NCBI GenBank assembly: GCA_947034895.1
Contig: OX344762.1
Location: forward strand, 76,874,981 to 76,938,980
DNA: 64,000 bases
Direction: 5' to 3'
From: Rhytidiadelphus loreus
Lineage: Eukaryota; Streptophyta; Bryopsida; Hypnales; Hylocomiaceae
Shown here one piece after another: positions 49,601 through 60,929 of this stretch. The stretch's first letter is position 1; the number at the start of each line of letters is the position of its first letter. The notes beneath the pieces were generated by a model that was given only the letters and a program-made list of their open reading frames with translations, was not told the origin of the DNA and did not search any database. The position numbers and the translations under genes are program-made.

Positions 49601-52600
49601 AAATTAGTGTCCCCTAGAAAATTAGTGTCCCTACAAAAATTTATTTTTGTGGAAATTGTTACAAGACGGTATTATTTCAAACTGCACTAGTTCAAAATAG
49701 TATTATTTTGGTAAATTAGTGTCGCACGCAATTCTCGGACAAATCAGCGTACTTAAGGGAGAAAAACAAGTTACATTGTACTTGATCCCGTCGATGTTGA
49801 GAGAGATTTGAAAATTAACAAGCGAGATATTCTGCAACACAGATCGAAATCATTAAAACGAAATCAAACACAAAAGCTTTTTGATTAAACAAATGCATCA
49901 TGTCTTAAGAGCGCAATTTGGGTGTTGATGCACGTACCTTGGGTGGAATTTGGCCCTTTTCCAAATAGCCAATGTATTCTGTTACACGAGCTGTAACTAG
50001 CCTGCTTGCTTTCTGGTAAGAACCACCCTCAACATCCATTGCTCAGACTGACTTCGCTCGGAAATAGAAAAAAGTCAATTTGCAGCCCTAAGTACCATTT
50101 GCTAACCAGTTTCAAACGCCCAGTTCACAAATCATTAGTATTCAAGGTGCCACATAGGATTCAATAACACTCTCAGCCATTGGCAACATGCCACATGGCA
50201 CTTAGAAATTTAGGCATTCCGGTTTGAATTAATTTTGTACAAAAGACTAACAGTAACGTAGGGTACTCATATATTCTATGCAATTCATTAAGTCAAAGAT
50301 CTAGACAAGAAAGTGAAAACAACTTACATATAGAGCACCACCCACAACAGAAATCTCCCAAGGAGGTCGTTCAGATCGCACTCGCATAGCAATGCGGGCA
50401 TCCAACCACCCCGTGTGGATCTTATTGTCTCTGTACTCAGGTGCCTGCACAAAATATAAGGCAAGATCATGTTATCAAAATTAATACTAAACTCTATTTT
50501 GTTGTGTGCTCCACATTTTGTGAACGCCTGTGCCATGCAGAGTTGTTTTGACTATGATTACCAGAAATTCAATCAAAACATTGAATGCCATCACTTACAT
50601 GCAGGATATCAACAGTGTAGTCAACGTTGGTGCGAATTTCTCCTCGAATGTGAAGCTCCTTGAGCCCCAGCACCATGTTGGCAATGGCCATTGCCCGAGT
50701 ATCTCCAAAAGCAAAAACGTGGCCTGCATCCCAGCAGCTACTTTTAATTTGGGTGGAATGTGGCCCCAAATTCTCAGGGTGTTACCACACTACAGCAGAG
50801 GCAGGCAGCACTACTTCCGCCAGGTCCAATCCACATAGCATGGATACTAAATAAAAGCCCATCATTTCCCCCATGTCATGGACTTCCAAGCAATAGTGTC
50901 TGGGCGGACATTTATTCTTCAAAGCCATCTCTTCTTTCATAGGATTCCAGAAATATGTTCAAATGAAGAAAGTGACTCCTCAATCTTTCTTGCCGTTCCT
51001 CTATATGGAATCAAATTGCTCTAATAGACCAATGACATACCTCCGCTCCATTGCCTTTCCTCTAATGTGGTAAGCCTCTAGGACGAACAATCTGATACTG
51101 GGGTACATTGGGTTTCATAGACTTACCAAATTGGGAATCGGAAAATTCATGTATGCCACCTCCAGACTAGCAAACCACAGACCACAGCAACCGTGAATCA
51201 CCTCCAATAATTTTCACTCTAATGCTCTATTTTAAAATCAGCAGGCCTTTGGAACAAGTCCGAATGACCATAGAGACCATCTCTAGTCAAACCTTTCAAG
51301 AACTTTCAAAAGGTCGTGTACTTAATACAATCTCATGAGCGCATAAACTTAACCTGATCACCCATGCTCAAAGGTGACAAAACGTTGACCTACATGTTTT
51401 AACATACAGCAGGTTCTAAGAACAGAACTAACAGGTTATAGCAGAAATATCTTGAACAAAAAGAAAAGCATGCAGTGGGTGGCATTATGCAGGCTACAGA
51501 AAGGTGTCACTTGATACCTTGACTGAAAAGTAAGCCCACACATTCGGTTTACTCCTAAAGCTGAGCTCCTGCAAAAACGTTAGAACACCAGTCAATTTTC
51601 AACATTCAAACAAGTTTGGTATTGATATTGTACTTCCTCTCAAGCCACTACCCATTATATTGCTTAATCCCTACGTGCCCAAATGACCAAAAGTGTCTGC
51701 TGCCATATCTATAGGGATAAACCCTACACCATTCAACACGATTCACGACAGGTAACAAAAAGTACCAATAGAAAGATGAAACGAGGTGGAAGAACGATAT
51801 AGTTACCAACAAAAGAGGTTGACAAGATACCTGAACTTGGCCACTAGTGGGCTTGAATCCATCGTCAGGGTCTTCACTTGTAACCCGCACTGCTACAACA
51901 TGCCCCTTGGGTTTCTGGGACTCAAATTTGGACAAGTCAAACTGAACAGCTTCTTTAGCCACCACCCTCCATGAATCGTGACTTCCACCTCCTTGTCCAA
52001 AGAGGCGTCGAATTTCTGCAGATCAAGGACACCAATGTAACCAGAGATCTACAACCTGTAATAGTGATCTACAACCTTCCACTTTGAAGTTGCATATGAA
52101 ATTCACACGCAGTGATAAAAATTTGATCGAAATTTGTAAATGGTATCCTCTACCTTAGAGCTGACACAGCGGTAAAGAGGAGAAGAAGAACGTACCAGGC
52201 ATGCGCCAAAGAGGAATGCCCATGGCAACACCGAGTTGAGCTGCTGGTAAATTAAATTCAGCAATCCACTCTGTGACAGGGTGCTCTACCTGCACAACCG
52301 GGAAACTCTACAGCGTGAGGGGCTGGGTATGTACGAATGGCAATGCAAGTGCTGCTACGTAATGAAGTTGAAGCCCTCTTCTGAACCCCAAAATGAATTA
52401 CCTGGAGACGAGGGTTAAGCTCCAGGAAGTAAAATTCTCCGGTATCCATACTGTACAAATACTCAACAGTCGCAGCTCCAATGTAGTTGACACATTGAGC
52501 AAGCCGACAGGCGCCTTGCTCTAGGTGCCTAATTGTCTCTGGAGGAGCAATCGTGATAGGCCCTTCCTCAATAATCTGTGGCAAAATACATTACACCTTG

Positions 52601-54951
52601 AGAATCGGTCAAAAGAAACCAACCTTGGTTAATTAAATTAACCAACAGTGGAATGACTTAATTCCAACACTCTTGGCGGATCACCAATTGGACTAAGGTA
52701 AACATAAGACCGAAGGGATAAACCACTACACTGATTAGTATCTCTCTGATAAGTGGTGAGGTACGTTCTCAATATAATACATTTGTCAATATATACTTCA
52801 GACTACAAGATCGCAACGGAAACATTGACTGAAGCAAAAAAAAAGTTGCATGAAAACTACCTTTTGGTGTCGTCTTTGCACACTACAATCTCGACTGTGC
52901 AGAGCTGCTACATTTCCATATTTGTCACAAAGCAGCTGAACCTCAAGATGTCGACTCTGTTAATCCAGCATGAAAAGACCAAAGTCAGGTTCTGGACACT
53001 TCAAACCATCAGCGAAAACAAACGAAAAATGAAGGAAGTTCGTCCATATGAGTCTTTTTCATCCAATGTCTTTCTTCTAGCTACCAAAAGCAGATGTAAC
53101 TTGCTTAGTAGGTATCGGTGGGCAGAAGAAAAAAATTGCATCATCATTCATGAGTGACAAGAACCACCAACCTGCGTCGCCACTTTCATAATGAAGATCG
53201 GTGAGCCTGGAACTTCACCCTGCACTTGCTTAAATAAGGTCTTCACTTCTTCATCGTTGTGCACCTTCCGAATTCCTTTCCCTCCACCTCCCCAAGAGGC
53301 CTTGATCATAGCTGGGTAACCAATGGACTGGCACGAGGCCACCGCTTCCTCCGTAGTGAAAACGCACGCCTTCTTGTATGCATCGTCCGGAATGACGCCT
53401 TGGCAAACCTCAAAGGGCACAGACACCTGTATTGACAAGAGTGGTGCCTGAATACTCACTGATAGGTGGATGCAAGAACACTATCCCAACCAATTGTTGA
53501 CAACAAATGTTGTCTGAATACTCACAGAAATGGATGCAAAAACCGCATTTCAAGAAATTGTTGACAATGTATATCGTCTCAATACTCACTGAAGTGAATG
53601 CAACAATGCTATTCCAAGAAATTGCTGACAATGCATGTTGTCTGAATAAGCACTGCAAACTGAAAGTAAAAATATTCCAAGCAATTCTTCACAAAAAAAA
53701 CTGACCAAAAAAAAGCTTACATGAGAGCCACTCCATGCGAGAGTGGGCACACCCGCTGCCTGCGCAATAAGCGAGGATCCAATTTTATCACCAAGAGCGC
53801 TCATGGGCGCTGCTGGAGGCCCCAGAAAGAGAATGCCACGTGCTAGCAATGAATCTGGAAGCTCAGGATTCTCAGATGCGTGACCCCATCCCGGCCACAC
53901 AGCTTGCACTCCCGTTCTCTCTGCAATCTGCAAAAGAAAAAGGTCACACGTTTGCAATCTAGTCAATTACTGCTGATACCAGAGTTACCCTTGAATTCAA
54001 AACTATATCAGGTTCGTGATAGAACCGCCAGATAAAGTCTTGCCACGGTTTTCATCATTTGGATTCACCCTACATTCTCACTGGAACAAGGTCAGCCCCT
54101 GACTTGAAATGAGGAGGGACCGCACACAAGTTTGCAATCTTCCATTGACCACACAAAGTTTGCTAAGAAATATGAACCACTGCCGCAAGGGCCACACATT
54201 AACCGCACGAGCTTGCAATCTAGTCCCATGTTGCAAACTTGTTTACAATCCACCAACCAAACCAACCACGCAAGCTTGCAATCCAGTCAATTATGTAGAC
54301 ATTGCAAGCATGCAATTGACCACCCAAAGTTCGCAAAGAAATAAGAAACATTGCCCGAGGGTCACACATTAACCTCACGAGTTTGCAATCTAGTCACATG
54401 TTGCAAAGTTGTGTGCAATCCACAAACCACACAATCCACACAAGCTTGCAATCCAGTCAATGACTGCAGACATTGATCAGCTGCACAGAATTTGGTTCAG
54501 AATGAGAACCATGGCCCAAAGACTTCACACCAACCGCAAACAAGTTTGCAATCTAGCTAGCCCCCCTGCCAAGCGAAGAGGGGCTTCAAACTCTGTGCAA
54601 AAATCGTGCAAAAACATGTGATCTGTGGAATGGAAGGTCCTAAACCTCGACGATGAGCTGCACGTTGGCGTAGTTGTTGTTGTTGGTCCCCCCCGGCACT
54701 TCCACGAACTGATCCGCCATACGGATGTGTTCGGCATTGATGCGCATGTCCTCGGGCGTCGCCATAGCCACCAACAACACGGCTCGCTCCACTCCGAAGC
54801 TCTCGTACGCCCACGAGCGCACGCTGCGCATGAACTTCACGGCCGCCATGCCATTGTTCGCGATCAAAATGCTGCGGATCGGGTCCGTCCCGCCCATCGC
54901 ATGACAGTACTCTTCCACGGGAGACGACGCCATCGCCGCCTTAGCCTCCAT
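37639..54951 (-). CDS. ACC1: Homomeric acetyl-CoA carboxylase, cytosolic type, 31 exons, 2,248 residues
   Basis: Carboxylates acetyl-CoA to malonyl-CoA for fatty acid elongation and flavonoid synthesis. Exons: 54951-54646, 53927-53721, 53426-53172, 52956-52861, 52575-52402, 52289-52196, 52015-51831, 51568-51518, 51166-51127, 50723-50599, 50444-50328, 50012-49938, 49831-49775, 49481-49377, 48929-48843, 48736-48545, 48031-47843, 47696-47586, 47263-47168, 47060-46884, 46535-46458, 46345-46223, 45750-45478, 44570-44179, 43673-43436, 42923-42595, 42057-41844, 41438-41256, 40823-39327, 39169-38867, 38016-37639. The frame is intact throughout. Biotin carboxylase comes first ([10 protein letters not shown] at 217), then the biotin carrier (EVEVMKM, Lys698), the central region, and the carboxyltransferase from about residue 1524, mostly in the 1,497-nt exon 29 ([29 protein letters not shown]). 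The length is within a few residues of Arabidopsis ACC1. No transit peptide precedes the conserved start, so it is cytosolic. Exon 9 is only 40 nt ([13 protein letters not shown]). The exon 19 acceptor could be 3 nt later. Confidence 0.96.
38185..38480. repeat. Dispersed repeat in ACC intron 30 (partner 45885-46190)
   Basis: Shares with 45885-46190 the series GGTATG.GC, AAAGTAATGTCT.TAGGTG, CTCATGTTTTGATTGTGT, TAGGTGTCACATTTGGG and CAGTGTT.ATTATGGGTGT in the same order and orientation over about 300 bp. Confidence 0.75.
38405..38878. repeat. Tandem duplication in ACC intron 30 reaching into the end of exon 30
   Basis: TTGGTCCAAA, GATTTCTCCCA.GGGAGGT, TTTAGAGTTTCTTTT.CTTCT, CTCTCCTG or TTCTCCTG and AAGACTGCA recur about 235-255 bp apart. 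The right unit ends in exon 30 and its donor (minus strand ATCAAGAAG|GTGCG). The left unit carries a decayed counterpart (ATGAAGAAGATGC) at about 38628-38644, lacking the GT. Confidence 0.75.
41540..41760. repeat. Dispersed repeat in ACC intron 27 (relative of 15320-15860)
   Basis: Shares ATATACA.CATCTAATGA or ATACATCATTTAATGA, then GTC.AAG and TTTATTCA, and AAATTCATAACT followed by AT.TGGTATCC, with the repeat near 15.4-15.8 kb in the same order. It is diverged. Confidence 0.6.
42147..42460. repeat. Repeat in ACC intron 26 related to intron 25 sequence
   Basis: TTTCATCATCACA, AAGGTCATAACCC or AGAGTCACAACCC, TTTAGTCT.GA and GGGTTATGTCT are shared with 42983-43110, about 840 bp away, pointing to a local duplication that spans exon 26. 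Confidence 0.55.
42983..43436. repeat. Tandem repeat in ACC intron 25
   Basis: GAGGGTTATGTCTGATAACT (about 43098) and GAGGGTTATGTCCAATAACC (about 43269) start two units. Both continue with an ACATA.. segment, GGTGCCAATGACGCCATCTA or GGATGCCAATAACGTCATTT, AAATAG and GAATTGAAGGAGGG.TGAGAG. The second ends at the exon 25 donor. Confidence 0.7.
44681..44925. mobile_element. Stowaway-like MITE (Tc1/mariner type) in ACC intron 23
   Basis: The left end GTCACTCCCTCCGTCCCGAA and the right end, on the opposite strand GTACGCCCTCCGTCCCAAA, form a terminal inverted repeat around the CTCCCTCCGTCCC core diagnostic of Stowaway. The inner arms (AATAATTGT / AATAAGTGT) also pair. TA flanks both sides (44679-44680, 44926-44927). 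At 245 bp it has no transposase. Confidence 0.85.
45885..46190. repeat. Dispersed repeat in ACC intron 22 (partner 38185-38480)
   Basis: See the partner; the best-kept block is CTCATGTTTTGATTGTGT followed about 60 bp later by TAGGTGTCACATTTGGGGCA. It lies between exons 22 and 23, upstream of the exon 22 donor in genomic coordinates. Confidence 0.75.
53449..53697. repeat. 64-66-bp minisatellite filling ACC intron 2
   Basis: Units start at 53449, 53515, 53579 and 53643 with TGAATACTCAC or TGAATAAGCAC and contain GATGCAA, CCAAGAAATTG and TGACAATG.ATGTTGTC. The last unit is shortened. The array takes up nearly all of the 294-bp intron. Confidence 0.9.
54110..54560. repeat. About 170-bp tandem repeat in ACC intron 1
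   Basis: CAAGCTTGCAATCCAGTCAA at 54271 recurs at 54441. AAGTTTGC.AAGAAAT, GGGCCACACATTAACC or GGGTCACACATTAACC and GTTTGCAATCTAG occur in the same order in each unit, with a partial third unit before the exon 1 donor. A single related GTTTGCAATCTAGTCAATTA is at about 53952. Confidence 0.8.
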
Positions 54952-54954
54952 CTC

Positions 54955-55260
54955 GTAAGCCCAAACCTACCCTCAAGCCGTAATGCCTTCTATTGCAATT
55001 GTGTAGCAACTTTCAAGCGTCCCAACTCAAGCATCTAACATCCACCAGCACCTTACAATTGCAATACACAGGAGATGCACTCAATCCTACAGAGATTAGG
55101 GTGCAGCCAATTCATGGGAAGCTCACGAACCAATCCACGAAACCTAAACCCACACACACGTAACCACAAATTCGCAAGCTCTCTCTCTCTCACACTGTCT
55201 CTCTCTCGGAAAAAAATTTCATAAAAAACAAGAAGAGCATCCCCAGTCTCCAGTCATCTT
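54955..55260 (-). promoter_or_regulatory. ACC 5' leader and proximal promoter with (CT)n tract
   Basis: The sequence upstream of the start codon holds a CT run at 55179-55191 and again at 55197-55207 (GA on the gene strand), a common feature of plant core promoters and leaders. Transcription start and TATA element were not fixed. Confidence 0.45.
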
Positions 55261-55799
55261 GTGTCTCTTCCTAAGATATGATAATGCTCGCTGGTGATCA
55301 ATCGAGCTCCCAGCATTAAATCCACCCGCAAGCTTAATGCGAAAATTGACGACAGTCGTGGCGACAGTGCGTGGTGGTTGGTGGGTAAGTAAGTGACAGA
55401 GAATCGTAATAAATGCTGCCGACCTCTTCAGCTCTCCTTGGGCTCTGTAATAACAAAACCATCGGTCTGTCTGTGTATGATCTGGAGCTTGAGACGTTGC
55501 TGCAAGATGCAGCAGTGATTGTTTAATCAAATGAAAAAAAAAAAACATGAGCTTCGATAAGGGAGAAACCGTCAACCGCGACGACTTCGACTGCCTCTTC
55601 AACTCTGGCGCTCGTGGTTTAGTCAAACGCACGAGTCTGGATGGATTAAAATATTCTTATTCTCCGCATCAGATGGAGCTACAGGAACAGGAACTCCAAT
55701 CGCAGTCCTTGGCAATCCCGACAACGCCTTGCAAGTTGCATGGATGGGTTTAACGTTAACACGGGAAAGCGACTCGAACTTCGCAACTGCGAATGGGAG

Positions 55800-55962
55800 C
55801 ATATGCGATCACGAGAATAATGAAACCATACTTGTTGCTTGCAATCCTTGCACGCTCGTCATCGTCTTCGTCGATTTGAGAATGTGCGATCACAGCAAAC
55901 ATGAAACCATGCTTGTTGCTCGCTTGCTCTTCGTCGTCGTCGTCGTCGTCGTCGTCGTCTGT
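55800..55962. repeat. 81-bp tandem duplication ending in a (GTC)n microsatellite
   Basis: ATGCGATCACGAGAATAATG and GTGCGATCACAGCAAACATG, each followed by AAACCAT.CTTGTTGCT, lie 81 bp apart. The second unit runs into about ten CGT/GTC triplets at 55930-55960. Confidence 0.85.
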
Positions 55963-56199
55963 ATTTTTTGTTGATAGTTGTTGTTGTTTTCGCAGCACTG
56001 ATTGTGTGATTGTGTGTTTGTGAGATGACAATTGTTTTGATGGATCTTTCAGTGGCAAGGGTTTAGATGCGGCAACTGTGGAGTCGATGGATCTGTAAGA
56101 GGGTTTAAGCCGCCCCGTGTGTGGGTTTGAGGAATCGCGCGCCGGGATGATGGCTGGCGGGGAAGTTGAATTCATGCCAGTGCGGGCCAGAATAGACTG

Positions 56200-58700
56200 A
56201 TTTATCCAATTTAGTGAGGGCGCAAAATTAGTGTCGCTAAGACCGAATTTTGATGACGTGTCAGAATTGGAAATGAATTTAAGAGTTTTTCATAGTCAGT
56301 ATTGGCTTTGTCAAGTGTCATGATGCTTTTCCTTCTGTGTGAGTGGGGAGAAACTATAATTTCAGAATATATTTGCCTTGTTAAATTCAAAACAATCAAA
56401 AAGTGCAAGGTTAATGTTAAAAATAGTATGGGAAAATTTAGAAACTTGCCTCTCTCATTTTCTATGAACTTCATCAGAAAGATTTGTTGGCCAACAAATT
56501 TGAGTCTCCTCTTACAACTACTCCACAATTTTACATAGAATTTCTAAATTTTGTGTGTGTTTTATACAAGGTTGGGTCGATTTTGGATGCATGGAAGTCT
56601 ATACTAAGTAGAAGCACCTAAAACTATCATATTTGTTCCTATTGGGTGGATGATTCCAAGTATGATATTTTTTTGAAGAATGTTGACCTCCTCAAGAAAG
56701 TAAACCAATCTTAGTTGTTTTATAATTTTCTCAATGGAATGCAATGTTCTATAAACTTTCAAAGTCAAGAGCATAAAATACCTACTCAAGGCACTAGACT
56801 CCCCTTGTCCCTTAAAGATTTGAGAAGCCCAATTTGGATTGGTCAAGAAACATGGTGTTTTTTTGTATATTTGACATATAAGGTGAATGAATTGATGTAT
56901 AAAGTAGTTACAAAAGCTTGTATTTATGTTGAGTAGGATCCACTAATACATTACATTTCCAATTTAAATTATTATTGTACCTCCTACATGTCTAAGAAGT
57001 TAATTGCAAAATGGTCTCCTATTTTACATTATTTATAGTGCCATATTTGAACATGATAAGGTTAGATATGAAAATAACTTTTAAATGAAGATATTAATTT
57101 GTTGAATTTCAATCTAAACATATATATCTTAGCTTGCCATATTTAATATATACTTTGTGTTATAAAACCTTTAAGGGATAAAAGGTCACCTTTAGTAGGA
57201 TATGCTCCAACTCGGGGATGCTAGTATGTGAGCCTAAGAGCGTGAGCCTGTAAGCTTGTGAGCCTCCAATTTTTATTCTTCTATTTAGAAATTATAAATC
57301 CATTGGAGACCTATGACCATAGAATTAGATGAAAGGATCTATAGTCCAACTAAACAACAAATGAATATGCTATTAATGATTTTGTACCAAAACATTGAAC
57401 CATGGGCCTTTATATAAATTTAAAGGATGAAAATGGTTGGCCTATTTTATTTTATTTTTTTAACTATGCTTTAAATTTTTTAGAAATATCTTGAACATGC
57501 AAAATATAAAATGAACATAGTATATATATATTTTTTATACACCAAATAAATGTATTAACCCTTAATATTCTAAATGACCATTTTGCTAATTGATGCCCCC
57601 TTTTTTTTATCTATCTTTATTTAAATTTTATTAATTTATTAAATAAAAAGCATTTCTAATAAATAGAAGACATGATTAATTCAATGGTAGTAGTTTAATT
57701 GAATTCGAAGTTTAATTTCATTTTCTAGAATTTCATAAAGTTCAATGGTGGAGTGCGGCTTAAGATTCATGTTTTATTGTTCAATTTGGGCATAGGATGA
57801 AGTTTTAGGCATTGAATGAAATTGTTGCCACATCATATAGAGATAGATTCAATTTGAAAAACAAGACAATAGAAATCAAATATCAAATCATAAAAATAAA
57901 CTTAAATATTGTTTAACTCATATACACTAAGTTCAAAATATAAGTATACTCTATGATCATGAGATCTACAAGGTGATAGAGACATCGAAGATGAATCAAA
58001 TGAAACATTAGTATAAGCTAATGCTAAATCGTCAACACAAACATGGAGGCCATGAGAATTGAGAGAGGGACTTCTAAGAAATCTAGGGTGTTGATAAAAA
58101 GGCAAGGTTTGCCTTGGCAATGGATTCATTCAATTGCAAACAATAAACCATATATTGGAAAATATAGTAACAAATTTAAAAACAGAGTATATGATTTATA
58201 ATTGAAGTTGTTGGAAAGGAAAAAAATAAATAAAACTTACTCACATAAATTGTGAAGTAGTGTGACATCTTCAATGAGAGAGTCATCATCAATCTCCATA
58301 CCATTGCATGTGATTGTAAAATCAAAAATCTTGGAAATAGTAATTGGTGTTTATGAACCATGCTTGCAAATAGTGGTTGCCATCCTACACTATAAAGATC
58401 TTGCCAAAGAAAACTTTGAAATTTTCATCATTTTTCAATTCTATCTCAAATGCAACTTTGGCCCCTAAACCACTCAAGATAAAAAGAAGTCTTCACAATC
58501 TCCTTTTTTTAAAAAGACATGCAATTGTAACTCCAATTGATCTTCAAAAAAAGGGTGAAGTAATTCTAGATCTCATTGTATCAACATCTCTGTAATTACA
58601 TCCAAATGAAGATTAATATGTAATTTAACATAATAGCTATTAATTGGTTTAAGAAGGTAATTTTTTTTTCAAAACTGAGTAATCAAATGTAGCTTATGTT
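56200..58700. other. AT-rich intergenic stretch, no gene seen
   Basis: Only short frames of biased composition were found; none carries a recognisable motif. GCTAGTATGTGAGCCTAAGA near 57220 resembles, in inverted orientation, a segment near 61740-61785. Confidence 0.45.
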
Positions 58701-58870
58701 GCAAGCAAATTTAAGTCCCTAGAAGTGCAACCGTTAACAGTTGGGGGTAGCAAGGTGAAAATTTTAATATGTGATCTACATTCTAGCATGTAGAAAAAAA
58801 AATTGCGGTCCCAAAAACCAAAGCAATTAATGGTTGGAGGTAGTAAGGTGAAAAATTTCAGCATGCAATA
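58700..58870. repeat. Outlying diverged units of the GTTAAC minisatellite
   Basis: CAACCGTTAACAGTTGGGGG and AGCAATTAATGGTTGGAGGT, each followed by AGCAAGGTGAAA or AGTAAGGTGAAA, are about 100 bp apart and resemble units of the main array at 59.4-60.9 kb. Confidence 0.65.
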
Positions 58871-59434
58871 TATGGATTCTAATATAGGTGAACAATAAGA
58901 TCAGTGGAAAATAATTATTTTGAAGTATGCAGAAAAACAAATAAAATGAAAAGAAGAAATCATCAAATTCAACAAGAATTAATTGAGCAAATTGTTGTTA
59001 AAAAATAATTTTTTGAATACAAGTAAAAATGTTCAAAGACCATGTACAATCAAATAAATTCTTGATGAAAAAACAAAGAAAATTTTACAATGATACTCTG
59101 TGAGGATGGAGGTAGAAAGGTGGTTTTATAATGAAATTCATTGTTCCTAATGAAGTCTCAAAGGATATGGGATAATTTGAAGATTGAACTCCTCCTAATC
59201 TTAACGATTAATATATCCCACATGGATTGCTTCACCTCCTACCATCCAATTTGTATAAAGATCTTATCTTCTTCAATTTTACAAACATTTAAATAAGTGA
59301 CTCTTGAAGTGTTGTGATGAACATTTTGGATTTTCTTCAATATAATGTTGAATTTCCAAAATATTCAACATGAAAGTGTCAACCTTGTCCTTCACTTATG
59401 GTAGTATGTAGAAAAAAAATGGTGGTTTCAAAAA

Positions 59435-60915
59435 CCCTAGCCGTTAATGGCGGGGGTAACAAGGTCCATAGAAGAAGTGAAGTTGGATCCTCTGAAAGCG
59501 TAGCTGTTAAGGTAAACCAGCCTATGACAGGCAAATCTCCTATGACAGGCTCCTAGAGAACTACCCATTACAGTCTTAAATCAACCCATGACAAACTTTT
59601 TCCAATAAATGGGGTTAGAATTGCATTTGATTAATTTGTGGCCATAATCAAAGCCTTGGGAAATGGTCATGAAGTTATTGGTAATTGTCTTAAGACACTT
59701 ACCCATTTTCAGTGTAAACTGGTAGTAAAAAGTTATTTTGTAATTCTTTGATGTCATGTCCATATTAGGAAATCTTGGAGCCATGTTAGAAAATGTTTTG
59801 ACTGCATTAGGTGGTTAGATGACCATCTTGGAAACACTTTTCTGCTGATTGGGGGTAGTCTACAGACTTTTTAAAGCCAACTGCACAACAAACTTCAAAA
59901 ATTCATAAAAAATTCATTTTTTGTCCAAAAAATAAAATTTCACTTTCTCTCTGCATTCCTCATGTTTATCTTCATAGAGAATTTTTTTTAATTTTTTTCA
60001 AAAATGTGAACATGGCAAACCAACCATTCTGCCTGTCATAGGCTAGTTTACCTTAATGGCGGAGGGTGGCAAGGTCCCAAAAAAAAAAAGTTGCATCTCC
60101 CAAACCCCCGTTGTTAACGGCAGGGGGTAATAAGGTCCAAAAAAAAATTGCATCTCCAAAACCCCCCACCGTTAACGGTAGGGGGTAACAAGGTCCTTAA
60201 AAAAAATTGCATCTCCAAACACACACCTCGCCGTTAACGGCGGGGGGTAACAAGGTTCATAAAAAAAAATTGCATCTCCACACACACACCTCGCCGTTAA
60301 TGGCGGGAGGTAACAAGGTTCATAAAAAAAATTGCATCTCCAAACCCCCCGCCGTTAACGGCAAGGGGTAACAAGGTCTATAAAAAAAAATTGCATCTCC
60401 ATACCTCCGACGTTAACGTCGGGAGGTAACAAGGTTCATAAAAAAAACAAAGTTGCATCTCCATACCCCCCGCTGTTAACGGTGGGGGGGTGCAAGGTCC
60501 ATCAAAGAAGTGAAGTTGAATCCTCTAAAAGCGCCGCCATTAACGGCGGAGGGGTAACAAGGTCCATCGAAAAAGCGAAGTTGGATCCTCTAAAAACGCA
60601 GCCGTTAACGGCGGGGGGTAGCAAGGTCCATCAAAGATGCGAAGTTGGATCCTCTAAAAGTGCAGCCGTTAACGGTGGGGGGTAACAAGGTTCATCGAAA
60701 AAGCGAAGTTGGATCCTCTAAAAGCGCAATCGTTAAACAGCGGGGGGTAGCAAGGTTCATTGAAGAAGCGAAGTTAGATCTTATGAAGCGCAACCGTTAA
60801 GGGCAGGGGTAGCAAAGATTACATGAACTGCAACATTTGGCTAAGTCCTAACATTTATTGCCCTATATTGCAGCACTAAAAATCGTAGCCATCAACAACT
60901 GGGGGTAGCAAGGCA
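59435..60915. repeat. GTTAAC-centred minisatellite, about 14 units of 58-65 bp, two unit types
   Basis: Each unit contains GCCGTTAACGGC or a close variant, a G-run and GGTAACAAGGT.CAT. Seven or so units (60050-60480) continue with A-runs and TTGCATCTCCA. The others (one before the insertion, five at about 60480-60790) continue with GAAG..GAAGTTGGATCCTCTA and AAAGCGCAGCC. The last units decay towards 60915. The array is interrupted at 59511-60052 by a transposable element. Confidence 0.9.
59511..60052. mobile_element. 542-bp TTAA-flanked element inserted in the minisatellite
   Basis: The ends GGTAAACCAGCCTATGACAG and CTGTCATAGGCTAGTTTACC are inverted repeats of about 24 bp with one mismatch. 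TTAA stands directly outside both (59507-59510, 60053-60056). A single TTAA is present in every neighbouring minisatellite unit, so the insertion site is unambiguous. A subterminal direct copy of CCTATGACAGGC follows the left end. No coding capacity was seen. TTAA duplication occurs in piggyBac and Kolobok superfamilies; the GG ends differ from the CCC ends of the 221-bp element. Confidence 0.88.
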
Positions 60916-60929
60916 CCTTAAAATCTTTG

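Noticed and set aside
55547..55753. 68-codon plus-strand frame upstream of acetyl-CoA carboxylase
   Set aside because: No recognisable domain and no clear splice-linked continuation, so a divergent gene could not be supported.
60482..60685. Open frame through the minisatellite encoding a repeated peptide
   Set aside because: It is open only because the units happen to lack stops; unit lengths of 64-65 bp shift the frame between units.
60050..60800. GTAACAAGGT motif resembling the 3' end of small-subunit rRNA
   Set aside because: Only about ten bases match; the surrounding rRNA helix and anti-Shine-Dalgarno or ITS context are absent and the motif sits in a minisatellite.
59435..60915. Regularly spaced repeat as a CRISPR array
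   Set aside because: The whole unit is repeated with no unique spacers, there are no cas genes, and the DNA is nuclear plant DNA.
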